DNA of 64,000 nucleotides. Origin: Pratylenchus scribneri. Its lineage: Eukaryota > Nematoda > Chromadorea > Rhabditida > Pratylenchidae. Made by a program: the position numbers and the translations under genes. The stretch spans positions 2,170,001-2,234,000 of the forward strand of contig JAQSEB010000001.1 in the NCBI GenBank assembly GCA_030063045.1, in the 5' to 3' direction. The notes beneath the pieces are model-generated. The model was not told the DNA's origin and did not search any database. It worked only from the letters and a program-made list of their open reading frames with translations. Positions 51,001 through 63,522 of the stretch are shown here, piece after piece (within the stretch, counting starts at the first letter, position 1; every line of letters starts with the position of its first letter).

Positions 51001-54000
51001 ACTGGTGCTGGCCTTTCCACCGGCCTTTCCGGTGTGGCCGCAGCCAATCTTCAACAACATCAAGTCCAGCAATTGGCTTCGAATGTGGCACAAAATGCGG
51101 CTGCTGCCCAACAAACCGCCCCCTCCTTGGCCATTCCCTCATTGGCTTGGCCCATTTTCCAGCCAATTGTCAACATTCCCTACTTCGATATGGCCACCTA
51201 TCAAAAAGTTAATTTGGATGTTCAGCCAAGTGCAATGGCAAATGGAATGGACCTTCCATTGAATGATATCAACACACTCAGGTATTGGACACTTTTTATT
51301 AGTGATTATTATTTTTTAATGTTTTTGTAGGTTTTTCTTCAATTTTGGTGTCCAACATGCTCGTGCCATCCTTCTCCGACAACATATAAATTCTCAGGCA
51401 GCCAATCAACAGCAGCAGCAACAACAACAGCAACATCAACAACATCAATTGGCCCTTTTGCAGCAACAAAATCAATTGGCCGGAAATGCGAACAATGGGG
51501 CACAGCAAGGAAGTCAAGAGTGAGTTCAAATATTAAATGATAATAATGTTTAATGCGATTCATTTTTGCTTCTTTGGAAGGTTAAATTCGGCCAATGAGC
51601 AGCTGCAAATGCAACAGAAATTGTTGGTGCATCAATCCCTTCTCAAGTGAGTTAAATTAATAATAAATTGAAATAGGAATAAATCATTTTTGAATGGGAA
51701 TAAATATTTAAAATATTGGAAATTGTAGTCAAATGCCAATGGGTGGAGGATTGACCAATGAAAATAGTGGCAATAGTCAATTCAATTCGAATACCACCCA
51801 ACAAACAATTGGAGGTGGTACATTTCGCCCCGGGGGCCAAGGGTTAATTGGAATTGGCCAAGGAAGCCAATTTGGTGGTGGTGGAAATATGGGGGGCCAA
51901 ATGGTGGAGAAAAGTGGAGGGGCCGGAGGAGGGGTGATTAGCAATGGCCAAACAATTGGAATTGTTGGAGGAACAACAACGACGACAAATGCTACGATGA
52001 TGATGAATCAGAATCAACAAATGGCAACAATGATTGGAGGAGGAGGAGGAATGAATAATTCTCTTGGGCAACAATCCCCATTGACAATGATGGGCATGGG
52101 AGGAGGAGGAGGAGAAGAAGGGGAAATGCAAATGATGATGGCAAAGGGAAATAATTGTGGTGGAATTGTTGGGAAACAGGGGAATAATACAAATAGCAAA
52201 AAATCGGTGAACAGTATTGGCCAACAATTACAAGAAAGGTGGGGCCAAAAACATGAGATAAATAGATGAATTTGACATTTCATTAATTTATATTAATTTT
52301 ATTGTGTATTTTTCAGGGCCCAAAACGATGCAGCAGTTGTTGCCGCTGCCGCAGCCGCAATCGAAAAATCGACTGGGAATAGCGTATCGAATGCAGCGGG
52401 AAGTGGGGCCGCCCAATTACTTCAGGGAGGAATGGCCGGACTCGCTGGATTACAGAATCCACTACAAATGAATCAGCTGGTGTGTTTTTGAGGGATAAAA
52501 TGATCTGATTATTGAATGATTTGAGATTCATTGAAGGGAATGGGAAAAGGAAAAGAATAATTCCGCCTATTTTGCACTAAATAATTCCGCCTATTTTGCA
52601 CTAAATAATTCCGCCTATTTTGCACTAAATAATTCCGCCTATTTTGCACTAAATAATTCCGCCAATTTTGCACTAAATAATTCCGCCTGTTTGCACTAAA
52701 TAATTCCGCCTATTTTGCACTAAATAATTCCGCCTATTTGCACTAAATAATTCCGCCTATTTTGCACTAAATTCCGCCTATTTTGCACTAAATAATTCCG
52801 CCTATTTTGCACTAAATAATTCCGCCTATTTTGCACTAAATAATTCCGCCTATTTTGCACTAAATTCCGCCTATTTGCACTAAATAATTCCGCCTATTTT
52901 GCACTAAATTCCGCCTATTTTGCACTAAATAATTCCGCCTATTTTGCACTAAATTCCGCCTATTTTGCACTAAATAATTCCGCCTGTTTTGCACTAAATA
53001 ATTCCGCCTATTTTGCACTAAATAATTCCGCCTATTTTGCACTAAATAATTCCGCCTATTTTGCACTAAATAATTCCGCCTATTTGCACTAAATAATTCC
53101 GCCTATTTTGCACTAAATAATTCCGCCTATTTTGCACTAAATAATTCCGCCTATTTTGCACTAAATAATTCCGCCTATTTTGCACTAAATAATTCCGCCT
53201 ATTTTGCACTAAATAATTCCGCCTATTTTGCACTAAATAATTCCGCCTATTTTGCACTAAATAATTCCGCCAATTTTGCACTAAATAATTCCGCCTATTT
53301 TACACTAAATAATTCCGCCTATTTGCACTAAATAATTCCGCCTATTTTGCACTAAATAATTCCGCCTATTTTGCACTAAATAATTCCGCCTATTTTGCAC
53401 TAAATAATTCCGCCTATTTTGCACTAAATAATTCCGCCTATTTGCACTAAATAATTCCGCCTATTTTGCACTATTTTAATCCCGCCATTTGTACTATTTT
53501 TTATTCAGCTTATTTGCCTCAATAAATAATTTCACCTTGATTTTCTAAACTTCAGGACATATTTTTTCATCAGTTGTATTTTGATTTAAAATGATCATTG
53601 ATGGGATAAGACATAAGAGGCAAATTAATTGAACGAAATAGAGAAAAGAAAGCATTCGGGGAAATATTCACAAACGCTTTTTTGTTTTTCTCCCTTTTCC
53701 ACATTCATTATTCATTCATTTTTCATCATAGGCCGCAATGATGGCCAACCAACAAGGAGCCGGGCAGCAAACAAAAATAGGCAATCTTGGCGTCAATACC
53801 GGGGAAATGGCTGATTTGGGGGCTGGTGGCGCTTCAACAGGTGCTCACTAAATTCATTGGTTGGAATTAATATTTTGTTAATTTGTTTAGTTGCCCAACA
53901 ACTCAGAATGGTCCAACAATCGAACAATCCTCAACAGGCCCAATTGGCTGCCATGCAACAATTATTAATGCAACAGCAACAACAACAGTTGGCCGCCGCA

Positions 54001-57000
54001 TTGGCCCAACAGCAGCAACAACAACAACAGGAACAAGACCAGCAACAAACACAACAGCAACAAACCGGCAATAATGATGTTGGTGGTCCACAGGGGAAAC
54101 ATCATTTCAACACCAAATATTTTCAGCTTGGCCGAACCCAGCTAATCACCTCATCCGTTGGCGGTACACCCACAAATTCAACGCCATCCACCCAAATGCA
54201 AAACAACCAATCCGGAGGCCAATTCGCCATCAACGGCAACGGCGGTGGCTCCGCAAATGGGACACCACAATCAACAACGGGGGGAGGCGGAGGAGGCAAT
54301 AACAATAATAATAATAATGGGGGAAGGGGCAGTGTGAATGGCCATCAAATGACCAATTCGGTGTCCCCCAAAAATGGCGCCGTTGTGCCAACCGATCCGG
54401 CACCAAGGAAACCCCCGTCCGCGCAGATTATGGCCAATCCACTCAACGTAATAAATAGAAAAAAATATATTTACGAACGTATTCCGCCCTTTGAATTTGT
54501 ATTCCCCTTTCCCATCCTCCACATTAAATCCTCTCCAATATGGATTCCATTTAGCCGACAAAAAATCGAAGATCATCTCTCAAAAACAATAATTCATATG
54601 AGCTAAAAATAATCCATTCCACACAAAATTTGCTCATCAATCCCATTTATTGCAAAAGAATTCTTTTTAACAAAATTCAGGCCGAACTGAACGATTTGAA
54701 GCAAAGAGGACTGAATGCATTGAGAAGCCCCGAGGCAATGAATGAAGGATTGCAAAAAAGGATTGTGGAAATGGCAAATACACTGAACAATACAGTCTCA
54801 ATGGGTACGGTAGCAGTTGGTGGAGGAGGTGGTGGAGGGAATGGAGGAGGAGGAGGTGCCGGAAATGGAAGCAGCGGTGGAATTATTTCACTTGGAGGAG
54901 GCCCCGGGGGTTGTGCGGGCGCCCAATTGCCGCCTGCAATTTTGCTCCAACAACAACAGCAAATTTATCAGCAACAACAACAATTACTTCAGCAACATCT
55001 TCTCCAGCAACAATTACTCCAGGCACAACAAAATGGCACACAACAACCACCACCACAATCCCAACAACAACAACAAATTTCAATGGCCGCCCAATTGTCG
55101 GCTGCATTGGCCAACAATTTTGTGGTGAATTTGAATGGAAATTTAATTGTGTAAAATTCCTTTTTTAGACTCCAAATGGTGGAATAAGCCAACAACAACG
55201 CCAAAATGCCCTACAACAAAATATTCATTCAGCCGAGAATGATACGGCCCCTGCCTTGTTGTCGGCCACTGAAATGCATTATACGGAAACATTCAAAAAT
55301 AATCAACAACAGGATGGAATGAAGAAAATGTATTTTCTAAAAATATTAAATAATATTATTAAATTAATCAAATTTTAGTAAACAAATTCGATCAAATGCT
55401 GAAATGTCTTCGGGAATGGCCCCAGAATTGGAAATTGGTGCCGGATTGAGTCAACGGCGCAAAAGTGGCGTTTACATGCTGAACAGTGAGAATAATGAAT
55501 AAATTAACCTATTTTGCCCCTAAATAAATTAGATATGAACGTAAAAGAGGAACGCAAAACGCCGATGACAGGCAGTGGGGGTCAATCCCAATCGGCCAAT
55601 AGCAATGCTCCAACAACGGCGGGGGCAACCCAAAATACAGCGGTGAGTCAATTTTGATTATTTTTTGGATGTTTTCAATTCCAAAATATGTAGGTGTCCA
55701 CAAGTGCAATGATGAATTTCATGAACAATATGCTCACAACAGCCAAATCCCATTTGCAAGGACAGGGCCTTGGCCTTTACTATGACCAAAATGGGAATCC
55801 GGTAATAAATAATTCCCACTTCATAATTAACTGTCTTCTTTTAGATTGACTATTCCTCGCGACCAATCGACCCAATATTCAGGAAGGCCCGTGAGGATTT
55901 GAGCCATTCGCCGGGGGCGACGGTGGCGGCTGCGGCCAGTGTCAGTGCCGGAGGAGGAGGAGGAGGAACAATTGGCCAAGGTGGGGTGGTGAATGAAGAA
56001 CAACAAAACGGGAATACTAATGGCAATGAATTGGTGGACACTAAAATAAGTAATGATGGTGGTTCAGCAATGGCGGCCACCACAAATGTGCAACCAACGA
56101 GTATGGCACAAATACCGGCCGAAACGCAGACCACATCGGCGGTTGGCGGTGATTTGGGCTTTCTGAGTCGAACATGCCTAATTGGCATTTCGAATGATGG
56201 CCGTCGTGGCAGTGTGGGAAATGCTCAACAGCTGACTGCCCAACAGCCAGTTCCCCTGAATGCCCTATATCCGGGCAATTTGACGCCTCAACAATTGCAG
56301 CAACATTATTTGCAGCTGCAACAACAGCAACAACAATTACAGCAGCTGCAACAAATTCAGCAATTACAGCAACAAATCCAACAGCAGGAACAATTCCAGC
56401 AGCAGGGTGCCATTGATTCGGCAGAAAGTAATCATTCAGAATACACCCTAACTTGTCGCCTTTTAAAATAAGTCATCAAGGACTGAACAAATTTTGATGA
56501 TTTTGCTATCATTTTAAAGAGCAGACTTTTGGCTACCCAATGATATTAATTTTATTTAATCTGTTGTGCGGAAAAATGGTGATAACAGAACGTCGCAAAA
56601 TGGGATAGAAATGTTAACATTTGGGTGGGAAATGAGCGGGTTAAAAAGACAAAATTGAGGCAATTTTTGATTGATAGGGGACAGGTGATTAAGGCAAAAA
56701 GAAGGTCCTTGATGAGTTAGTATAAATGGTGAAAAATTGGCCAGTGGCGACAAGTTGGGCTGTTCCCGATCAAATCAATTCTTTGAGAATATTATTCAAT
56801 TTGATTTCAGATGGAAAGAAACGGACATTGGACGGAGAGGAAGGCGGCGGTGGCCCATCCACAAAATCGGCTCGAACGGTGGATTCCGATATTGAAATTG
56901 TGCAAGAAATGTACACCAAAAGGGCAGAATCCTCCAATCAAGCGGATAATCAAGTGTAAGTCAAAAATGGCCCCAATTTTTATTGATGGCATTTATATTT

Positions 57001-57329
57001 TCAGTGGCACTCCACATCAACCACCGTCACCATCGGCAGGCCCCAATGTTGGCCAACCACAAATGAACATTCCACCGTTTACGGCTCCAAATGAATTGAA
57101 TAATGCCACCGTAATTGACAGTGGAACAATCGGAGGAGGAGGGGAAGGAAATCAACAACAACAACAACAGGGAATGGAAAGAGAAGATGAGGACGAAATG
57201 AGGGCATCCGGCCAAAATGAAACAGCACAACAACAACAGCAACAACAGCAGGACAGGGATGATGAGGATGGTTCACCGGCCAGTGGCAAACAATTGCGAA
57301 TTGCGGAGGAGGAAGAGGATGGGCCATGA
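48048..57329 (+). CDS. Large Gln/Ala/Gly-rich probable nuclear regulator
   Basis: No ortholog is recognised. The start at 48048 gives MPSQIEGMIQNMIQAGIPHA, a Gln/Met-rich helix-like N-terminus. About 18 plus-strand exons follow with phase-compatible joins: Ala/His/Gln tracts, poly-Gly, poly-Asn and long poly-Gln. The longest non-repetitive parts are AWPIFQPIVNIPYFDMATYQ continuing through LPLNDINTLRFFFNFGVQHA (51.1-51.4 kb), AELNDLKQRGLNALRSPEAM (54.7 kb), SAMMNFMNNMLTTAKSHLQG (55.7 kb), IDYSSRPIDPIFRKAREDLS (55.9 kb) and GFLSRTCLIGISNDGRRGSV (56.2 kb). Near the end, DGKKRTLDGEEG could be a nuclear signal, and the tail is acidic. No homeodomain, zinc finger or other named DNA-binding fold was seen. 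Composition suggests a transcriptional cofactor. Introns include one of about 1250 nt filled by satellite E. The stop is at 57329. Confidence 0.75.
52555..53475. repeat. Satellite array E (AATTCCGCCTATTTTGCACT type, intronic)
   Basis: About 38 units of 23-24 bp, AATTCCGCCTATTTTGCACT followed by AAAT, inside the intron that separates LQNPLQMNQL from AAMMANQQGAGQQ of the Gln-rich gene. It is the same variant as arrays D and F, in reverse orientation on the plus strand. Several 20-bp short units lack AATA. The right edge decays (TTTTAATCCCGCCATTTGTA). Confidence 0.97.
56555..56735. repeat. Dispersed repeat copy 2 (intronic)
   Basis: Lies in the intron between the exon ending GAIDSAES and the exon starting DGKKRTL of the Gln-rich gene. 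It has the same block order as 33575-33775 (see there). Both copies are in introns of plus-strand genes and in the same orientation. Confidence 0.6.
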
Positions 57330-58064
57330 TTGGCACACGAATGATCAAAAATATCCATTCATTATTTAAATATTTTGTATTATTTGCTCATCCTCTGCTG
57401 TTCGTTGCTGCTGTTGTTGTTGACCCAGAATGTGCAAAATATTAAGCCAACCAAACCCTCTCTCCACCATTCCCGATCAAAAAAATGCATTCCCTCAATA
57501 TTCTGACGAAAATGTGCACAAATCCAATCCCCATTCTCTCATTTTCCACCATTTTTTTGTGATTTTTCATTGTTTTTCACATTTTTCTTTCCCCGGTTTT
57601 TTCTACGCAAAATCATCATCCATCTATTAATTTTAATGCTTCTTCCCTTTTTTCTCATTTCTTCATCAAAAAAAGTTCAACAATCCTCCTCAAAAATATA
57701 TTTATTATTTTTTTGTGTGTGAATTTTCCTCATTTTTTTTATTAAAATTCTTCTTTCAAATTTTTAATTTTGATTTTCCCGTGTGAAGAAGATATTTTCA
57801 CCCCATTCCTTTTTTTTGTTAAAAATGAAATTGAAAAAAAAAAATTATAATTTTGGATGAAAATTAATGAAAATATAAAAAATTATGTTCGACAAAAAAT
57901 GAATTAAAAATGCATAGAAGGGAAATAAATAATATAAAATATTTAGCCAGATTAAAGTGGGGAAAACTATCGAAAAATTAAAATTATGAAAATTAATTAG
58001 AAAAGAAAACACCGGCGGCAATTTGGGCATTAATCTCATTGTTTCGTCTTTCTTCACTTCAATT
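57330..58064. other. Convergent intergenic spacer
   Basis: 735 bp between the 3' ends of the Gln-rich gene (+) and QSOX (-). It begins with a short Gln/CTG-like stretch near 57400 (GCTGTTCGTTGCTGCTGTTG), then AT-rich DNA. No gene was seen. Confidence 0.5.
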
Positions 58065-61000
58065 TCAGACTTGACTTGGTTTTATATTCGTCGAGAATTG
58101 GAGCAAAAAGCGCAAAACTTTTTCCGTTTCCAATTCGCCTTTTTCATCCCTGCATGTTTCGCATAGGAATTCAGGTGGGAATTGTTCCTTTTTGAATTGT
58201 GGATCCTCGGTGGCCTCATCCCCGTGCAATCGGGCGTTCACAATGTTGTGCGCTTTCCAAAGGTAGACCACAACATCTTCGGGCATTTTCACCTGTACAA
58301 AAATGTTTTGGTCATCAAATTGTGACCCATTTCCCCCCACATTTGTTGCATCCATTGGGAATTTTTCGGTGGTCATTGCCATGAAATGTTTTCGGCAACC
58401 GGAACAACTGAAGAATGATTGGACCCAGCCTTGGATTGCCTTCAATGGTTTCAGTGATTCCTGTTCATTACCTATATAGTGAATTTAAAATGCGCATGAA
58501 TTTATTTAGCGGAGGACTAGGGACTGGATTTTTATATTAATTTCAATATTTTTGTTTATTTTCATGAAATTTTATGTTAATATTCATCAATATTTCGGTA
58601 TTTTTGCCAATTTTCATCAATATTTTACAGATTTTCGAAGAATTTTAGTAAATTTTAAAATTTTTAGAAAAAATTGAAATAAATAGAAAATTTTTTGAAA
58701 AAATTGGAATTCTTATTAAAAATAGAAAGTTTTTTAAAAAATATAAAATTTTAAAAAATTGGAAATTTTTTTATAAATAGAAAATTTTTTGAAAAATTTA
58801 TCGCTGTTTATAAAAAAATTTATTTTCGAAAAGAGTTTTAAAATTTTCTGAGTAAAAACTTTCAAAATGTAAATAATTTGAAATTGTGAGTAATGGAAAT
58901 TTTTTGAAATTTTTGATAAAAAAATATAATATTTTAAAAAAATTTTCATCAAATTTTCGACAATTATTTTGCCATTTTTGTCAATATTTTTCGATTATTT
59001 CATCAATATTTCAGAATTTATCTTCAATATAAATCCGGTCCCTATGAAAGACCTACTCAAATATGCTTGAACGGTCATTGCATGGAATGTGGTCCAAAGG
59101 CCACAGGTGAATCCACGGAATATTGGCCTACTTCCCTTGCAATGCTCCCAATCTGCCTTCAACGGGAATGGTTCCCCATTGGCACTCTAAAAATATAAAA
59201 ATTTCCCTCAAAATTCATTAATTTGCCTTCGATTTGTCCAATTCATTTTTCCATTCGTCCATTGTCACATTCTTCCCTGCGGCCAAATTCTCATCCAAAA
59301 ATTGTTTTATCCGGTTGAATACCTGAATTGCCCGTTGACTTCGTTCCAATGGCTTAAATTGAGATTGAATATTCATCAAATCCAATGAAAATAACCTTCC
59401 CAACGGAAAGTGCTTTTGGGTGGGCCGGTTGTTGGGAACGTTCGAAAGTTTTTCGAGGAAATCGCTAAAATTTTGGGATTTTGAGAGAATTTATTCACAA
59501 ATTTTAGGACTTGAATGAGAAGATCAATGAAATTGCGCAAATTTGTCATTCGCGTTGAATCCAATTCATCACCGCCCGAACTGATCACCTCATCCAGCAA
59601 TGCCGTGTGAATTGACTTCAACATGTCCGTTTCCGATACATAAAACATTTGTTTGCATCTGTGCCAATTTATAATGGAAAATAATAAAATTATTATAGGA
59701 ATAATTCCAAATAGGAATATTTACCCAAAAATGACTGAATTTATAAAAATATTTCTTGTAAATAATAATTATTTTTTGAGGTCATTTAACCTTGGCATTA
59801 ACTAGGTATTACGGCTTACAATTATAGTTAGGCTTAGAACGCCGGATGGGTTTAGGCTTTCGGCTAAATAAGATTAATTTGAGTCAAGTTATAAGGCCTC
59901 AAAAATATTATTTTTCTACAAGAAAAATTTTGACTAAATTCAGTCATTTCTTGGGTATATTCCAAATACAATAAATATTCTATTAAAAACCCCATCTCTA
60001 ATAATTCCCTAGTCCCGATTTTGAGGACCCATAATTCTATTAGCTGATTGCCTTTATAAAAAAAGTTTATAGCATTTTTAGTTCTTTAAATCTCTACAAA
60101 ATTCTTTATATTTTGTTCAAATATGTCAACAAATTAATGAGTTAGAGGCTAAATTTTCTCAATTTCTGGGAATTAAGAAAATTCCCTCGGGGTTTTAAAA
60201 GAACATTTACGATATTCATATACAACCCACTTTTCTGCATTTTGACCGCAATCAATTGTCTGAATAGGCTTCTTCATATGGGCCATTGCCTGTTCCGTTT
60301 GATTCATCTCCTCAATCATTGGGTCCATTATGGTGTGCAATTTTGGCAATGTCTAATATTTAAATTTTCAATAAATATTCTAATTAAATTCACACCGCAT
60401 CCGTGATAGTCTCCGCCAAAATTGGTCCCTGTTTTCCTCTTTGGAGAACACTGACATACGGCAATTCCGCCGGTTTTGGCATTTGAACATCATCTGGGCC
60501 CCACACCAAAACTCTTCTCACTTCCACTTTTGGTTTAAAATAGAGAAGGTCCAGGGAATAGGGCAACCCTTTGTCCGGATTTCGCTCAAAAACATTCACC
60601 AAATATTCCGTGGAATTGGCCACTCCCGCCCAGGGATCCTGCATTTGGGCGTCCACATCGTAGGAAAATGCAGGTGAATAGCCGGCCGCATTTTCGCCAT
60701 CTTTTGCCACATTTTGTTGATGGGAAATTGATGTTTTACAGAGTTGTGAAAATTTACTAAAAATTTGGAAAGTAAAATTAAAAATGGAATATTCTTTTTA
60801 CCATTTCCTTTCATATGGCAATTCGCCCAAATAATAATTGGTGTTTCCCTTTTCAATTTCATCTTTGAATTCCTCCATCAATTTTTGGTGTAAATGTTGC
60901 CGCATTTGAATGGCCTCATGATAGGTGTGCTCAATGACCACACCATCCGAAAATGAAGTCGCATTTCGGGGGAAAAACTGTAAAAAATAAATTAAAATAA

Positions 61001-61469
61001 ATTTAATTCAATTTATTTAATTGCCTTCAATTTTGGCACAGTTGGAATGTCATTTGCACGGCAAATTTTCACATTGTAGGCATCGGCACAATTTATGGCA
61101 GCCAATTGAACAAATGGCCAAGTTTTGACGGCTTCAGCCAAAACTTTGTACCAAGGCATAAATCGACGACAATATCCACACCTTTGATTGGATTTAATGT
61201 GAAATAAATGGGATACTGACCAATCTTTGTAAAATTCAACCAAATATGCCTTTTCCTTGTCCGGTCTGAGCACCGTATCCGCAAATGTGTCCGCATCCAA
61301 ATGCAAAATTGGATCCACTCCAGGCTCATAAAGCAGAGGATTATTGCCCTAAAATAATTGAATTCACATTTTTTGGGTGAAATTTGACCTTCGGCTTATA
61401 ATTCATATTGGAAATGGCCGAATTCACGCAAAATGGGAGAAGACAATAAAAAAGAAAAATGAACATCAT
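58065..61469 (-). CDS. Quiescin sulfhydryl oxidase (QSOX)
   Basis: A secreted or Golgi flavoenzyme that makes disulfides by passing electrons from substrate thiols through a thioredoxin domain to an Erv/ALR FAD domain and O2. The start at 61469 gives a signal peptide (MMFIFLFYCLLPFCVNSAIS). The thioredoxin domain has ADTVLRPDKEKAYLVEFYKDWCGYCRRFMP (in two parts across a 39-nt intron), QLAAINCADAYNVKICRAND and IPTVP. A helical linker covers 59.4-60.9 kb. The Erv domain reads FTCGLWTTFHAMTVQAYL, QGWVQSFFSCSGCRKHFMAM with the proximal CxxC, VVYLWKAHNIVNARLHGDEA for FAD binding, and FLCETCRDEKGE with the distal CxxC. The stop is at 58065. About 11 exons; the intron at 59.65-60.21 kb is the longest. 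All redox cysteines are present. C. elegans has several qsox-like genes; which one corresponds is unclear. Confidence 0.93.
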
Positions 61470-62263
61470 TTTTTGTTGATGTCGAATCTGAATCATGGAA
61501 AAATGATTATGAATGAATAAATGGAGATGGATTAGATTGGATTGTTGAATATTTTGGATGCGAGGAACAAGCGATTTTCTTTCTTGACAAGCCAATCCTT
61601 CTCTCCTTCCTAATATGCGTCGATTTCGCCGAGAAAAGGTCTTTGAATGTGATTTATGTTCTTTTAGGAGGGAATTTGCGCAGCACAAAACCCCTTTTGC
61701 CCCATTCATTCATTCATTATGATGGAATGAATGAAAATAATGGAGTTTATGGGTTTATGGAATGGGGAGGAAAGGGGAATGGAGGATTGTTGCGCGATTG
61801 AAAGGGAAATGACGAAGATGACGAGAATTATTGGGGGAAAGGGGGGAATTGATCTTCTTTGTGAAGGCAAAAACGAATAAAAATTCAGAGAAGGCACTTT
61901 GCAATAAAAAAAATTGAATTGAATGAAGATTGGCTAACTAAATTGGGGGAATTGTGTATTCAACTGTTCTTTCTCAAAAAATCATTTTTGCCTTTGAAGT
62001 TTATGACAGAGAGTTGAATTTTTTCGCCCTAAAAATGTTGATCAAGCTTAAATATCTTCTTTGACCTCACTTTGACAGTTGCTGATTATTATGATCTTTT
62101 TTAGGGGAATATTCCCATGGAAGTCAGCTGGAAGAGGCATTTGGCCAATATTTAGGGAAAGGGGGGACATTCCTCTTGATGGAACATTTGTTCCTCTTTC
62201 TTCTTTGTTTCTATTCGAGGATCATTTTATGGTCGAAATAAATTTGACTCATCAAACCGATTT
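61470..62263. other. Intergenic region upstream of QSOX
   Basis: Presumptive QSOX promoter. The minus-strand frame continues upstream of the chosen ATG, but its residues are not signal-like. 61.99-62.26 kb may carry an upstream exon of the small plus-strand frame below. Confidence 0.4.
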
Positions 62264-62527
62264 TTGTCCCAGTTTGACGTTAATAAGTTTTTCTTTGTTT
62301 ACGGCCTTTTGCTTCGGGACAAAGGTCCAAAAATGTTGATGGAATGGGAACATGCCAAAATAATGGAAGCAATGAACCGAATTAAACGAATAAATTTGCG
62401 GGAGAGGAAATGGGTGAGGGGGTTTGAATTAAATCATCCAAACAAAGATTATGGCCAACTTAAACAATTGCGGGAAAGGCGGAAGGGAGCAGACGGCGAA
62501 AGTCCAAATTTGTTCCACCAGCAGTAA
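62264..62527 (+). CDS. Small hypothetical protein, probably a terminal exon
   Basis: After a T-rich acceptor (TTTTTGTCCCAG) the frame reads FDVNKFFFVYGLLLRDKGPK, MLMEWEHAKIMEAMNRIKRI and NLRERKWVRGFELNHPNKDY, and stops at 62527. The composition is normal: a short hydrophobic stretch followed by a charged helix with many Arg/Lys/Glu. It recalls a small single-pass membrane or mitochondrial protein, but no family is recognised. The upstream exon was not identified with confidence; an ATG-containing stretch near 62114 does not splice cleanly. Confidence 0.35.
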   Translation: MSQFDVNKFFFVYGLLLRDKGPKMLMEWEHAKIMEAMNRIKRINLRERKWVRGFELNHPNKDYGQLKQLRERRKGADGESPNLFHQQ

Positions 62528-62952
62528 TTTTTGGCCATTTCAAGAGGGCAAATGGGGAATTGTTAAAATTGAAGTGGTTGAATGAAATTTTTGTCAGTGT
62601 TTATTTCATTTTAGACCTGTTTTTAATGCCTTTTTGTCAATTGAATTTTGATGCCCCCTTCCCTTCCCATCGTTCCTTCAAGGTGAATTCACAATTTTCC
62701 AATTGTATTTTTTACACCAATTTCGCGCATTTCGCATTCACTCTTTCCTTTGTGTTTGTTTGTTTTTTGGAAGAGTTACATGGAAAAAGAGGATGAAATG
62801 AAATGGAAAAATGATTTTTGAGGTATTTTCCAAAGTTTGTTGAAAGGGCACTAAATTGAAAGGAAAAGTTCAGAATATGATTTTTAAAAAATTCCATTTT
62901 GATAAATTTTATATTATTTTTAAAGAACAGCGGAATAAAAGGCGATTTAATT
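62528..62952. other. Intergenic, nothing identified
   Basis: About 425 bp of AT-rich DNA between the small frame and satellite array F. No repeat or gene was seen. Confidence 0.5.
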
Positions 62953-63522
62953 TAATACAAAACAGGCGGAATTATTTAGTGCAAAACAGGCTGAATTATT
63001 TAGTGCAAAATAGGCGGAATTATTTAGTGCAAAACAGGCGGAATTATTTAGTGCAAATAGGCGGAATTATTTAGTGCAAATAGGCGGAATTATTTAGTGC
63101 AAATAGGCGGAATTATTTAGTGCAAATAGGCGGAATTATTTAGTGCAAATAGGCGGAATTATTTAGTGCAAATAGGCGGAATTATTTAGTGCAAATAGGC
63201 GGAATTATTTAGTGCAAAATAGGCTGAATTATTTAGTGCAAATAGGCGGAATTATTTAGTGCAAATAGGCGGAATTATTTAGTGCAAATAGGCGGAATTA
63301 TTTAGTGCAAATAGGCGGAATTATTTAGTGCAAAATAGGCTGAATTATTTAGTGCAAATAGGCGGAATTATTTAGTGCAAATAGGCGGAATTATTTAGTG
63401 CAAAATAGGCTGAATTATTTAGTGCAAATAGGCGGAATTATTTAGTGCAAATAGGCGGAATTATTTAGTGCAAATAGGCGGAATTATTTAGTGCAAAATA
63501 GGCTGAATATTTAAGTGCAAAA
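62953..63522. repeat. Satellite array F (GGCGGAATTATTTAGTGCAA type)
   Basis: About 24 units of 23-25 bp, the same variant as arrays D and E. A sub-variant with GGCTGAATTATTTAGTGCAA recurs at intervals of three to five units, almost always preceded by the longer AAAATA spacer, hinting at a higher-order repeat. The edges are degenerate. Confidence 0.97.

Noticed and set aside
52860..53281. Long open frames of repeated QNRRNYLV on the minus strand (also at 63.0 kb)
   Set aside because: They are translations of the satellite unit. The frame stays open only because most units are multiples of three, and there is no start context, splice structure or composition of a gene.
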